In this document: piece after piece, positions 31,083 through 41,648 of the stretch | Layout of the letters: each line of letters starts with the position of its first letter | Numbering within the stretch: the stretch's first letter is position 1 | DNA from: Persicaria tinctoria | Lineage: Eukaryota > Streptophyta > Magnoliopsida > Caryophyllales > Polygonaceae | NCBI GenBank assembly: GCA_037127255.1 | Contig: JBANSL010000002.1 | Location: 95,386,519-95,450,518, forward strand | Length of the DNA stretch: 64,000 bases | Direction of reading: 5' to 3' | The notes under the pieces: generated by a model | What the model was told of the DNA's origin: nothing | Seen by the model: the letters and a program-made list of their open reading frames with translations, nothing else | Database searches by the model: none | Made by a program: the position numbers and the translations under genes

Positions 31083-32599
31083 CTTAAAGTATAGATTAGA
31101 AAACCATTCAATCAATATAACTTTAGTATGTGAAGAAAGAAATATATATAGAGTATCTTTCACGTGAAAATTCTATATTAATCGTGTGGAAGTACAATTC
31201 ATAGATTTATAAAATAATAAAAATTTGCGCTTTTCTTGATGAATATACAGTTGATCGAGCTAATAATACATTATATAATAATCTCCATATACAAAGTCTT
31301 GGTGAATTAATATTATATATATTTATATTGAGTTGCTCCAACATTTATCAATTATATGACAACTTGTATAATCCACTTGAAATAGTTTATATATATAGCA
31401 AGTAATATTATATAGTATGGCTAGAAATCTACAAATATCTGCTCAACTGCACCTAAAATCCTCTTGATGTTATGCAAACATATGTTAGAAGTCATCATAT
31501 AAGTTAAAACTAAATTTCATCTCAAAATCAATTCATTAGAAGTGATTAACGATTTGTATTCAATATTATTAAATTCTGATGGACCATAGTCGTACGTCTG
31601 AGTGCACCATGCACTAACCAAGTCGATTACACAAGATCAGTGAAGTTTCATCTTAAAATTAATTGACATTAGAAGGAGTAGTAGTCCACCGACTCATATG
31701 CAAAATTTTGATTCTTTATATTATCGACTTGGGATGTATACGTATCATTTCACATCTTCCACGCATATCTCTAGTGCAACTGTCTAGCTATGCAGTATCA
31801 GTCAATTTCATTTGATGACATAATGCCTTAAGACTACTAGTCTTTTAGACCAAGAACCGGACCGGACCACTTTGATACCATGTTAAATTTCAGTGGGTCA
31901 TATAACGTGTGGGACACGCGTCTGAGTTACAAAACCAGTGATTTAATCTTAAAATCAATTGACATTAATTAAATATATCAAACATATATTTAATTCATGT
32001 TCCAATTGAAATAGCAATTTAATAAAGAATGTGATAATTTGAAATATGGCTTTCACGATGGGTGGGAGTTCTCCGTATGCCAACTTTACACGCATTGTCA
32101 GGCAATTTAATTAAGTCTCACTTTAATAATCACTTAAGTATATATAAATTCAGGAATAATGCGTACAGAAAAATAATCTTATTCTTATTAATTATCGTTA
32201 CTTAAATTTTTATTTTATTTTATAAGAATTAGATAATTTATATTAATTTGGTCATGAATCTCAATATGTTCCAAGTCTCTCGGATTGCAGATCTTTTCTC
32301 TATTGAATTAACAATATTGTATATGTTTAGCAAAAAAAAAAGTATTTTAATTAATTATACACGAGAGTTTAATCCATGCACGTATTATAAAGCAGCTGCG
32401 AATTAGGTTTTTTTTCCTTCTTATAAAGTAATAATTCGAGATCAGACATACCTAATTTTTGAGAGACCGGCCGATAAAATTGGCAGATAAAAACACCGTC
32501 AAGATACAATACAAGGGAAAAACATAACAGAAAATAAAAGGTGCATCAACAGACTGAAACACACCATACTAAAAAGTGAAACCCAAACGAAATAATTAA
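31083..32599. other. Gene-free stretch with LTR-like relics
   Basis: At about 31,565-31,745 and 31,880-31,965 are diverged copies of part of the 16.1-kb/17.2-kb repeat (accatgcactaacc, cacaaga.cagtgaagttt, aaaattaattgacatt). The second is preceded by tttgataccatg, the inverse of a copia primer site, so these are probably LTR edges of an old element. The rest is AT-rich with nothing recognised. Confidence 0.4.
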
Positions 32600-32836
32600 T
32601 GTTTTAAAAGGCGCTAAGCGGGTGCCTAGGCGGAAATAGATCAAACTTGATTATTTCATTCTATTTTAATGTATAAAACATCTCAATAATTCATATAATA
32701 TAATAATAATAATTCATAATATCACGTATAAACCCAAATCTGCGGTGCTTAACTAACAGTACTAAAGTAAATAAACGCAAAAGTAAGCATTAGATTAGCG
32801 ACTCTAAATCTCATAAAATACAAAACCATAGGTTTG

Positions 32837-34115
32837 TGACGGAGGCAAAACTTGTCATTGATCCGTCAAAGTAAAACTCATACCTATAACTAGTATAGCA
32901 ATAAGTAAGAGGTTGATCCACAAAGAAATTTGTCATTCAAATGTGATTTAAGTGCCAATTAAGTAACCAAAGAGGTTTTTTTTAGTGTGTGAAAGAACCG
33001 CTTTTTCTCAAAGCGGATTAATGAAAGCAAAGTAAATGAATTTGATTCAAACAATTGTGAGAAACAGTTCTACCTGCAATTTTCCACTTTATTTGTTTTG
33101 AAACGATCCTTGTAACTTCTTCTCGTCCTATTAAGTTTCCTATGAATGCCCTTGTCCCGACGTCCTAATATAGTTACTAGGCCAACAACTCCTAGCAACC
33201 CTTATCAATCGAATAGTCCCTAAAGAAGGATTTAACCCAATTGATAGCTTTAAGTTCAGAGATTAGCCAATGTATTTGCAGTCCCTAAAGAGGGATTTAA
33301 CAACACATTCAAATTCCTTCTTATTCAATTAGTTCAACCAGCCCTAAAGGAACAAGTTTGCTACTTGGGTTAAGGTTCACAACCAGGAATCAATAGAACC
33401 CTAACAATTGAATTGATCTAACTAGTTGGCTAGACAAGATAGAACAAAACAATAGACAATCAAGAACAAAGAAGTTGAAGCATTCAAATATAGGAAACAA
33501 GGAACGAGAATTAGAAACTCACAATCAATCCAAATAAAGCTTCAAATTGTAGGCAGAACAAATGAGTTTAGTTCCTTATGGAAAACATCGCTCAATCTAT
33601 AATTGTTTGATAGAACGTGGAATAGAATAGAAGTGATTGAAAAATAATAACATTCGGCCTTTTACAAGTCTAAGTCGGCCACAAAACAAAACAACAAAAC
33701 TAGGGTTTAATTAAATGAAACGCGGCGGCGCTGATGACCAATGCGGCGGCCGAGGCACATGCTACGGCTGCGGCACGCGGTTGTTTCCAGTCCCCGCTGC
33801 ACAACTCCTTTGTTGCGGCCGCGACATGCCTGTTGCGGCCGCGACACATCTCACTACCAGATCCTCTTATCCTCGCTGAGAGAGCTCGAAGTTTGTCTTC
33901 GAATGCTCATGCCAATGTATTTTGCATCTCCTTCCCAAGATATTTGCATCTCTCCATGGCATCCAGATTCGATCAGCAAAATAAACACAAATTCGCACAG
34001 AATCCGAATTCTTCCAAAATAACCATGAGATGCAATTTAACTACAATTTATTACCTAAATGCAACCTAACTAACCTAAAAATGCGTATAATGCCTATCTA
34101 AGATATGCATTATCA
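32837..34115 (-). repeat. 3' LTR of the non-coding Athila derivative
   Basis: Plus strand TGACGGAGGC...GCATTATCA. Longer than its partner mainly because of a gaaccgctttttctcaaag segment that the other LTR lacks. GC-rich units (tgcggccgcgaca) at 33,722-33,850 follow a tagggtttaat phrase. Open frames across this block are artefacts of the GC repeat. Confidence 0.9.
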
Positions 34116-34130
34116 AATTCCCCCACACTT
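34116..34130 (-). other. Polypurine tract of the Athila derivative
   Basis: Plus strand aattcccccacactt directly abuts the LTR; on the minus strand this is AAGTGTGGGGGAATT, the priming site for plus-strand DNA synthesis. Confidence 0.8.
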
Positions 34131-34596
34131 AACCTTTGCTTGTCCTCAAGCAAGGATAGAATGAATATGAATCAATGCATCCCACAGGAAATCCCTTCAA
34201 GTCTCAACCTTATCCAAAAGCAAAATCATAGCAAGTGCAAACATAAACTAAGCAAACAAACGTCATAACATGTATTCCAGTAATAAAAACTTAGAAGTAG
34301 ACATCATCCAACCTCACCAGAAATCTGTGTCTAACTCACGCTCTCATGTTTTTAAGCTTTAAGGTACAACTCTCAACTCAATCCAACATGCACTAAGCTC
34401 ATAGACATTGACCACCATATCACCAAATCTCCACCGAAATGTCATCACTTGCGGGACACAATAAAGAAAAATAAATAAAATGTGACTTTTTCCCCCCTTT
34501 TTCTTTTGTTTCTTTTCTTTTCTTTCCTTTTTCTATTTATTTTCTTGTCTTGGTGCTTTCCTTACGCGAGGTGCAAATATGAGTGTCATGAATGGC

Positions 34597-34645
34597 CCCG
34601 CCTGTCACGCGGGTGACCCGGGTTCGGTCCGCGGCAACGACGCCA
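34597..34645 (+). other. Extended primer-binding site: tRNA-Asp 3' half
   Basis: From ccccgcctgtcacgc to cgacgcca the plus strand matches plant tRNA-Asp(GUC) from the anticodon stem (CCCGC, loop CTGTCAC with GTC, GCGGG) through the variable loop and T-arm to the CCA end, about 50 nt with roughly three to four differences. A normal primer site holds only the last 18 nt. It is not a tRNA gene: the 5' half is absent and a templated CCA abuts the retroelement LTR. Confidence 0.85.
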
Positions 34646-34649
34646 AATT

Positions 34650-35887
34650 TGACGGAGGCAAAACCTGTCGTTGATCCGTCAAAGTAAAACTCATACCTAT
34701 AACTAGTATATCAATAAGTAAGAGGTTGATCCACAGGTAAATTTGTTATTCAAATGTGATTTAAGTGCCAATTAAGTAACCAAAGAGGTTTTTTTTTAGT
34801 GTGTGAAACGGATTAATGAAAGCAAAGTAAATGAATTTGATTCAAACAATTGTGAGAAGCGGTTCTACCTACAATTTTCCACTTTATTTGGTTTGAAATG
34901 ATCCTTGTAACTTCTTCTCGTCCTATTAAATTTCCTATGAATGCCCTTGTCCCGACCTAATATAGTACTAGTCTAACCAGTCCTAGTAACCCTTATCAAT
35001 CGAAAAGTCACTAAAGAAGGATTTAACCTAATTGTTAGCTTTAAGTTCAGAGATTAGCCAAGGTATTTGCAGTCCCTAAAGAGGGATTTAACAACACATT
35101 CAACTTCCTACTTATTCAATTAGTTCAACCAGCCCTAAAAGAACAAGTTTGCTACTTGGGTTAAGGTTCAAAACTAGGAATCTACAGAACCCTAGCAATT
35201 GAATTGATCTAACTAGTTGGCCAGACAAGATAGAACAAAATAATAGACAACCAAGCACAAAGAAGTTGAACCATTCAAATATAGGAAACAAGGAACGAGA
35301 ATTAGAAACTCGCATTCAATCCAAATAAAGTTTCAAACTGTAGGCATAATAGATGAGTTTAGTTCCTCATGGAAAACATCGCTCAATCTCTAATTGTCTG
35401 ATAGAACGTGGAATAGAATAGAATTGATTAAAAATAATAACATTCGACCTTTTACAAGTCTAATTCGGCCACAAAACAAAACAATCTAACTAGGGTTTAA
35501 TTAGATGAAACGCGGCGGCGCTGATGACCAATGCGGCGGCCGCGGCACATGCTGCGGCCGCAACACGTGGTTGTTTCAAGTCCCCGCTGCACACCTCTTT
35601 TGCTGCGGCAGCGGCACGCCTGCTGCGGCCGCGACACATATCACCGCCAGCTCCTCTTATCCTCGCCGAGAGAGCTCGGAGTTTGTCTTCTCCATTCCTT
35701 GCTTCAAGTGCTCCATGCCAATGTCTTTTGCATCTCCTTCCCAAGATATTTGCATCTCTCAATGGCACCCAGAATCCGAATTCTTCCAAAATAATCACGA
35801 GATGCAATTTAACCACAATTTGTTACCTAAATGCAACCTAACTAACCTAAAAATGCCTATAATGCCTATCTAAGATATGCATTATTA
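34650..35887 (-). repeat. 5' LTR of the non-coding Athila derivative
   Basis: Pairs with 32,837-34,115; ends attatta before the TSD gtttg. GC-rich units at 35,512-35,650 include cggccgcggcacatgctgcg and tgctgcggccgcgacaca. Confidence 0.9.
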
Positions 35888-36154
35888 GTTTGACTTAAAA
35901 ACTAAAATATATTCTGACTTGGGGCATAAAAACCCCAGCCAAATCAACTAATTACTTGCCTAAATGCTAAAACTAAATAATTATCGATCTAGACGGGCGT
36001 AGGCGGTGCCTAGGGGAATTAATTAGGTTGGGCCTAGGCGGCACCTAGATGGTGCCTAGGCAGATTTCTGCCTAGAGACCCGGCTAAGCTTAAAAATGCC
36101 TAGGTGCCCTCTCGCATTGCGCATGGGCAGTGCCTAGGCACAATTTTTAGAACA

Positions 36155-36839
36155 CTTTTAAATGACATGTCGACGATGCAAACGAAGAATGAATTAATCC
36201 AAGCACCACCATGGTAGCACCGTTGGTCAGCGGTACATCAAGACGATGTCTCATGTAGGCAGTCATGAAGACGAACTCCAAGGAAGCGCTTTTCGAAAAC
36301 GGAGTCATCCCGAACACAACACCAAGACCCCGCCAGTCTCGAATCTGGATGCCGCGTCATCAACCAAACCAAATCACACCTAGGAGAACAAGAGCAGAAC
36401 AACCCACCATTTGGAGACACTTGGGCCCAAGGAACCCAAGATTTGGGCCCAGGGAACACGGCAACACCAAGGCGGCTTCTGACAGGGGAAGAGGGAGCAT
36501 GCAATAGGACTCCAAGGGACCACTACCGACGGTGTCGACGGCGAGAACGGGAGCTCGGGCGTAGGAGGTTGCCCTAGTGGATGTGATAGAAGGAGTTAGA
36601 GCCACGGAAGCTAAAACAAAGCTAGAGCCCCGACATCGAAGTCGACCTAATAAAAATTGGAGGGCAGGAAGGAAATTGGATTGAACTTAAGATAGCTAAG
36701 AGGATGCGAGGGTGCGAGAGACAGAATTGGTGAAAGAGAGGGTGCAGAGCGTGGTCGGTCGACAGTGGCGGTGGTGGTATCTTGGTAGTTGGGGTGTGGT
36801 CCAGGAGAGACCCGTGAATAACACCAATTCACCACCACC
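36155..36839. other. No gene recognised
   Basis: A moderately GC-rich stretch (36,230-36,640) with open frames of 80-90 codons on both strands that show no recognisable motif. Possibly an old LINE leader or gene relic; no evidence decides. Confidence 0.3.
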
Positions 36840-37142
36840 GATGGTTGGTAGTGCTTTATGTGGTGGTGGCTTACTTTTTCTGTTGATGTTTTTATTATTA
36901 TTTATCATGATGGTTTGTCTATCTATCTATCTGCAGCTTACCCAGTCAGCCTCTCAATTAATTAAAGAACACGTGTTTATATGGTATATTGAATCCTCGT
37001 CTTAAAAAAAAATATATATAATTTTTTAATTTACCCTATCTTCATTGCATAGTTAATCTTCATCGTATTGACATGTATATTCCACATCGAATATTAACAA
37101 TGTAGGAGGTTACTGAGTTACTATTTTTAGGAATTTTTTGAT
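36840..37142 (+). repeat. Direct duplication, copy 1
   Basis: From gatggttggtagtgctt to ctatttttaggaattttttg. Shares tttatcatgatg, gttaatcttcatcgtattga, tccacat.gaatat and gagttactatttttagga with copy 2 at 37,268-37,776, in the same order. Confidence 0.75.
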
Positions 37143-37267
37143 ATGTTCCCTCTTAGCGTCCAAATCTCAAGCGTCCGTAATTATTCCCTGCAAGTCTCTC
37201 TTGTAGGGTTTTTTTCTCTCATTGGGGACCACTACCGATTTTTTTTCGTATTTTTTCCCTTAACTGT

Positions 37268-37776
37268 CCGATGGTGCTTTTGTGGTGATAGCTTATTTTG
37301 ACTATTGTTGTTTGATTATTTATCATGATGCTACCTACTAACTTGTCCGATCTCTCAATTCATCAAAACATGTTTATTTGGTGTATGAATCATCGCCTTT
37401 AAAAAAAAAGATATAATTTTTTAAAGTTACCCCGTCTTCTACCTAGTTAATCTTCATCGTATTGACATGTGTATTCCACATTGAATATAAATACTCCCTC
37501 TGTTCCAAAATAAGTGTCTTTCGTCTTTTAGTGCATGTTTTTCAATGAGTTAAAAAAACTATAAAATATTATTATTTTAGTTAAAAATTTTACACAATCT
37601 TATACTTATTAGTAATAACTATGAAATTATATATAAAAAATTGATTTAAAAAAAACAATATTTTATAGAGTTTTTAACACCTTAAACAATGTGTCGAAAA
37701 TAAAAGTGACATTTATTTTGGAACGGAGGGAGTAATGTTTAGTGTTGATGAGTTACTATTTTTAGGATTTTTTTAC
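37268..37776 (+). repeat. Direct duplication, copy 2, interrupted by a MITE
   Basis: Second copy of 36,840-37,142, with the Stowaway element 37,494-37,732 inserted after gaatataaa. Copy 1 shows the uninterrupted gaatattaacaatg at that point. Confidence 0.75.
37494..37732. mobile_element. Stowaway MITE
   Basis: CTCCCTCTGTTCCAAAATAA at the left and the inverse TTATTTTGGAACGGAGGGAG at the right, with flanking TA at 37,492-37,493 and 37,733-37,734. These are textbook Stowaway ends and target. 239 bp, non-coding. Confidence 0.92.
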
Positions 37777-38730
37777 ATGTGCTTATGAAAAGACAGTTAA
37801 GACATATCTAAAACTTGAGGATCAGTCAAGCCGACAGATAGGAGAACCGTCTAAAAACCATAACATTCAATAAAACAAAACGGTGCAAACTCAGGCAAAC
37901 ACACTCTAAAAAAAACACGAAACCCAACAGATCTATACCAAACTAGAGGTGCACGAAGACGACAAACGAAACCAAGTCTCACTCTGAAGCAGAATCGTAG
38001 ATCAGCGATACATCAGGACCCGATCATCAGGTGGACAGTGAGGACGAAACTTCAGAGAAACAGTCAACCCGAATAGTAGAGACGCCATGATACACACTAC
38101 TACCACCCCAGCCTATCCCGACTTCTTATAAAAAAAACATGAATTAGACAACCTAAAAGGGAAATATTCCTTTAGAAATTTTTTGAATTTTTTTTAATGC
38201 ACTGGACTCTTGGTTCAATGCATTAAAATATGGTTTTTTCTTTCTATTTTTTAATTTTTTTTATGTGTCTGTAAGCACCGGTTAGAAAAATCCCTATTTT
38301 TCTTTATTGTCAACTGGTTTTTACATAGAATCTCATCAATTATATAACTCGGAGATATAAAAAAATGTACCAAAATATATAAAATATACTTTTTTTTTTA
38401 CGGTTTTTCTATACTATATCCTGGATAAGACACTAAATTTGAAAAGATTCTCTACAAAAAGACGAGCGACCCTAAAAATTTAATTAAAAAATAAGCTAAA
38501 CTAATTAAAAGTTTTTAAAAAAAATTAAAATTTAGGGTCTTATTCTATGTTCTAAGGTATAGGATAGAAAAATCATTTTTTTATATAATTTTTTTTTACA
38601 TTTTAATATATACTCCGTATATTATGGCAGCGCCAATTAAGGTGATTAGTTAATTGCTTAATTAAAAACATTTTGACACTGACTTTAATTACCAGGTTGT
38701 AAAGGGTCGATCTGAATCATCTACTACGTA
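37777..38730. other. No gene recognised
   Basis: 38,611-38,620 contains tactccgtat, the inverse of the recurrent atacggagta phrase. A moderately GC-rich block at 37,830-38,110 has no recognisable protein. The rest is AT-rich. Confidence 0.35.
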
Positions 38731-39070
38731 TCTATATCTATATAAACTCTTAATTTAGAATAGTTTAGGATGATGTGTTAATTTTAGATGCATTTTAGGA
38801 GTTTTGACCAATCATATTTTTTTTTGCCATTTTTCTTTGATTTTCTTTAATTCTCATGTTTTCTTCTTTTTCCTTTAATTCTCTTTTTTCTTTAATTTTA
38901 CAAACTATTGGGCTTAATTCAAAATATTGAATTCAATATAATATAACTATTGGGCTTAACTTAAATTTATTACTAATTATCTATATCTATTCAAAATATT
39001 GAATATAACTATTGATTATGACACATCACAGTTAAAGTTGTTATAATGATATTGATATTATTATTACTGA

Positions 39071-39551
39071 TTACCCTTTGCCGATCCGTCGGCGTTGGGG
39101 GGCGGGGGTGTGTTCACAGGGGAGCTGGGTAAATTTCTGTCAGCCTACTCTTTCAAGTGCGGAAGTTGTAGGCCCCTCACGGCGGAGCTATGGGCAGCTT
39201 ATTATGGCCTTCGGATTGCAAGGAGGTTGGGGATCACGCGACTGATCCTGGAGACGGACTCACGCCAGGTGTGGGATCTGATTGGAAAGAATAGGAAAGA
39301 GCCCTTTGGAGACTACCATTTGGTAATGCAGTGTCGGAGTTGGCTGGATGAGCCTGGTTGGGAGGTGAATATTGTTCACATCAGGCGCACAGCAAACTAC
39401 ATGGCAGATGCCATGGCTAAATCCTCTTCTGTTGCATCTTTAGACTTTTTTGAATTCTCTACTATTCCCCCTATGTTGTGTAATTACTTCAATTCTACTA
39501 CTTATCTAATAAATAATTAAGGCTGAGGCCTCATTTGAATCAAAAAAAAAA
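39071..39551 (+). mobile_element. 5'-truncated LINE tail in Helitron 2
   Basis: Flanked by a perfect 16-bp duplication, atattattattactga, at 39,055-39,070 and 39,552-39,567; the right copy follows an A-run (39,542-39,551). The insertion holds only the RNase H end of a LINE and its 3' UTR, the signature of target-primed reverse transcription with early termination. Confidence 0.9.
39086..39520 (+). pseudogene. LINE RNase H-like domain fragment
   Basis: The frame reads PSALGGGGVFTGELGKFLSA, ELWAAYYGLRIARRLG, LETDSRQVWDLI and HIRRTANYMADAMAKSS, covering the RNase H-like domain after its first strand. Ends at TAA 39,518-39,520. The usual start codon is absent because of truncation. Confidence 0.8.
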
Positions 39552-39935
39552 ATATTATTATTACTGAGTAGTTTAAAATACCTATATTTATGTATTATTA
39601 TTTACATTAGATTTAAAAAAAATTGAGATAATTATAAGATACATTTATTGTAAAGTTTTTTTTAATGATTTTTATCTTAACATTTATTAATATTTTATAA
39701 TATTTTTATATATATTATTTTAGTTTTAAAAAAAACGCATCATAGCGCGGGGATCGTACTAGCTTTTAACTTAAAAAGAAATTTTTTACTTTTTTTATAC
39801 TAGTATATTTAATTCGTATAACTTTTGATTTATTAATAGCAATTATTGGACTTATGGATGGCACTTTGCTTCTTAATTTCGTTTCCCTTTTGTCCAAGTG
39901 AGACAAATGCTAGTAGCGTCTCCAAAATATTCCTT

Positions 39936-40366
39936 TTTTTTTATTAGGAAAAATTCGGGTGGACAGACCCTACCCGGTAGCATCCTTGCGAATGAGGTCA
40001 AGAAGACCTGGTTCATTTTTAATATCGACTCCTCGGGCAGAGTGACTAAGGTGTGTAACCTTATCCGCCACTCTATTGCCCATACGAGGAACATGAAAGA
40101 AATCTACTTCTTCCATAGTCGGTAATAGGACTTGAGCATCTGAAAGTATTAGTTCGATCTCCCAAGGGCAGTTAGATTTTCTATTTAAGTGGTCAATGAT
40201 TATCTTGCTATCTCCTTCAATTTGGATATTTTCTATATTGAGTTGGCGCGCTTGTTGGATCCCTATTTTAAGAGCTAATGCTTCCGCTATGAATGGTTTT
40301 TGTTTGCCCAACCGTTGGTGGTGTATAGAAATTTGGATCTTTTCTATATTCCTTTTTTTTATAACC
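39936..40366 (-). mobile_element. 5'-truncated LINE tail, minus strand
   Basis: Flanked by a perfect 16-bp duplication, ctccaaaatattcctt, at 39,920-39,935 and 40,367-40,382. The T-run at 39,936-39,943 is the poly(A) tail read in reverse. The body encodes a LINE RNase H-like domain on the minus strand. Confidence 0.9.
39970..40311 (-). pseudogene. LINE RNase H-like domain fragment, minus strand
   Basis: The frame reads KPFIAEALALKIGIQQAR, IQIEGDSKIIIDHLN, WEIELILSDAQ and FHVPRMGNRVADKVTHLS, matching the second half of the plant LINE RNase H-like domain (E in AEALAL, D in EGDSK, D in VAD). No stop occurs within the domain. It lacks RT and a promoter. Confidence 0.8.
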
Positions 40367-40382
40367 CTCCAAAATATTCCTT

Positions 40383-40930
40383 ATTTTGAAAATTTTGGAG
40401 TTTTTGAAGAATTTTAAAGCGATTTTTAATTTAATAGAATCCTCATCTCATTCTCCAAAATGAAAAAGTATTAGAAAAAATAGATAGATTTTCCTAAATT
40501 TGCAGCATTCTCCCAAAAAATGGAGAGGTTTCCCTAAATTTGTAGCATTCTACATATTTCTCGATTCCGATCCGACCCGCATTCCATGTTCTCGAAAATT
40601 TCGGTCCACCGGTCTTGATCCTGACCGGAATTTCTTATTCGGTCCGGTCCAGTCTAGACCGGAAGCCCGACCCTACCCAAAGGTAGGGTATTTTAATTAG
40701 TTTTCCCCTAAAAAACTAATTAAATGAAATTCTTGTCAAATTAAGATTTTTAACACATATTCAAGGATATAAATTATAAACATTGTTAATTAAATGATCC
40801 GCTTAAAAATTGGGAGAAAACTAAGACCATTGACGAAAACCACAAACAAATATCAAAGGTATGGTCTGATTACAATGACAAAGAAAAGAAACTTGCGATG
40901 AAACAAGCCACCATCAGGAACGCATAAATT
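40383..40930. other. No gene recognised
   Basis: Includes phrases shared with the possible MITE at 12,347 (ttttggag, aaaaaatagat, ctaaatttg) and a GC-rich ccgaccggt-type patch at 40,565-40,690 whose composition recalls hAT ends. No TIR or TSD was established. Confidence 0.3.
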
Positions 40931-40934
40931 AAAT

Positions 40935-41277
40935 TTTAATGGTAGCAGCAAAGACACTGGAAATTCCTCGGTTGGGTATATCATCCGTGACCATCAAGGA
41001 GAAGAGTGCTTTTCTCGAAAGCACTGAGACTCAAGATGGGACTTCTTAAAGAAAATGGATCTTGGTCTTCGATGGCTGCATATTTAGGGCGATAACCTAA
41101 CCATCATCAACGTCCTCACAAAAGGTTCCTGGTCTTTTCATTGGGAGATCGAGATCATGATTACAAATATTCTCTTCATATTACGGCAATTCGAGGAGGC
41201 GGAGGTTCGCCGCATCTTCAGGGAAGGGAACATGTCGCTGATCATGTTGTCAGGATCTTCTAAACAATTACAACACC
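40935..41277 (+). pseudogene. Degenerate LINE RNase H relic, cut by copia element 2
   Basis: Conceptual fragments read NFNGSSKDTGNSSVGYIIRD, GDNLTIINVL.KGSW.FHWEIE and EVRRIFREGNMS, in the order of an RNase H-like domain but with stops and shifts. The copia element at 41,283 inserted at its end, and the flank resumes at 46,457 without clear coding sequence. Confidence 0.5.
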
Positions 41278-41282
41278 GTTAC

Positions 41283-41591
41283 TATGGAGAATATCATGTG
41301 CATTCCATAGCATTTCATATGCTCATTTCCCAGTTTTCCTTCTTTGCTTGCTTCTTATGTCATTCCACCTTATTTTGGGACATTGATGTAATAATGATAG
41401 CTATCACCACGTGATAGATGTGTGACATTGGACTATATATATAAGCCTTGATTGATCCTTAGTCAGGTAATAGGGTTTTGGGGATTCCCCCATTCAATTA
41501 ATGAAAGGAACCGTCATGGCCTTCCTCTTTTAGAACCTTCCATTTCAGATTTTGGCTTGCTTGAGCTAACCAAGCTGCACACAGCTTCATA
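41283..41591 (+). repeat. 5' LTR of copia element 2
   Basis: TATGGAGAATATC...CTTCATA. Contains ggactatatatataagcc, a probable TATA region, followed about 150 bp later by the primer site. Confidence 0.9.
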
Positions 41592-41603
41592 TGGTATCAG
41601 AGC
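41592..41603 (+). other. Primer-binding site (tRNA-iMet) of copia element 2
   Basis: TGGTATCAGAGC immediately after the 5' LTR. Confidence 0.9.
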
Positions 41604-41648
41604 GCAAGGGATTTGATCCTCTTCTAGCGATCTGATCGCGGTTTATAC

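Larger units (their letters stand above)
32837..35887 (-). mobile_element. Non-coding Athila-related LTR retrotransposon
   Basis: Two long LTRs (32,837-34,115 and 34,650-35,887) flank only 534 bp of internal sequence; the TSD gtttg is perfect (32,832-32,836 and 35,888-35,892). The primer site (right side, minus strand) matches tRNA-Asp and the polypurine tract (left side) is GTGTGGGGGAATT. The LTRs resemble those of the 20.9-29.2-kb Athila at their primer-side ends. There is no coding sequence, so mobility must have depended on proteins from another element. Confidence 0.9.
32600..36154. mobile_element. Small TIR element rich in GCCTAGGC, split by an LTR element
   Basis: The left part (32,600-32,836) starts tgttttaaaaggcgctaagc with ggtgcctaggcgg; the right part (35,888-36,154) ends gtgcctaggcacaatttttagaaca, the imperfect inverse. 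Together they form a roughly 500-bp foldback element with repeated gcctaggc palindromes. The LTR element at 32,837-35,887 sits inside it. I could not define the TSD, so the superfamily is open. Confidence 0.5.
38731..39762 (+). mobile_element. Helitron copy 2, non-autonomous
   Basis: It starts TCTATATCTATATAAACTCT after an A and ends CTAG at 39,759-39,762, preceded by gcgcggggatcgta as in copy 1. The pre-terminal hairpin is degenerate (cgcatcatagcg). The base after CTAG is C rather than T, probably a mutation. It has a single 5' unit and lacks the LINE of copy 1, but contains a different LINE tail (39,071-39,551). Confidence 0.75.

Noticed and set aside
34597..34645. tRNA-Asp gene
   Set aside because: Only the 3' half is present, the CCA is encoded, and it abuts an LTR at the exact primer-site position; it is an extended primer-binding site.
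33734..35873. Alanine/arginine-rich frames at 33,734-34,069 and 35,490-35,873
   Set aside because: They are produced by the GC minisatellite inside the two LTRs of the Athila derivative and occur on both strands.
36265..36507. Possible small gene with frames on both strands
   Set aside because: No motif, start context or splice support; recorded only as an unassigned stretch.
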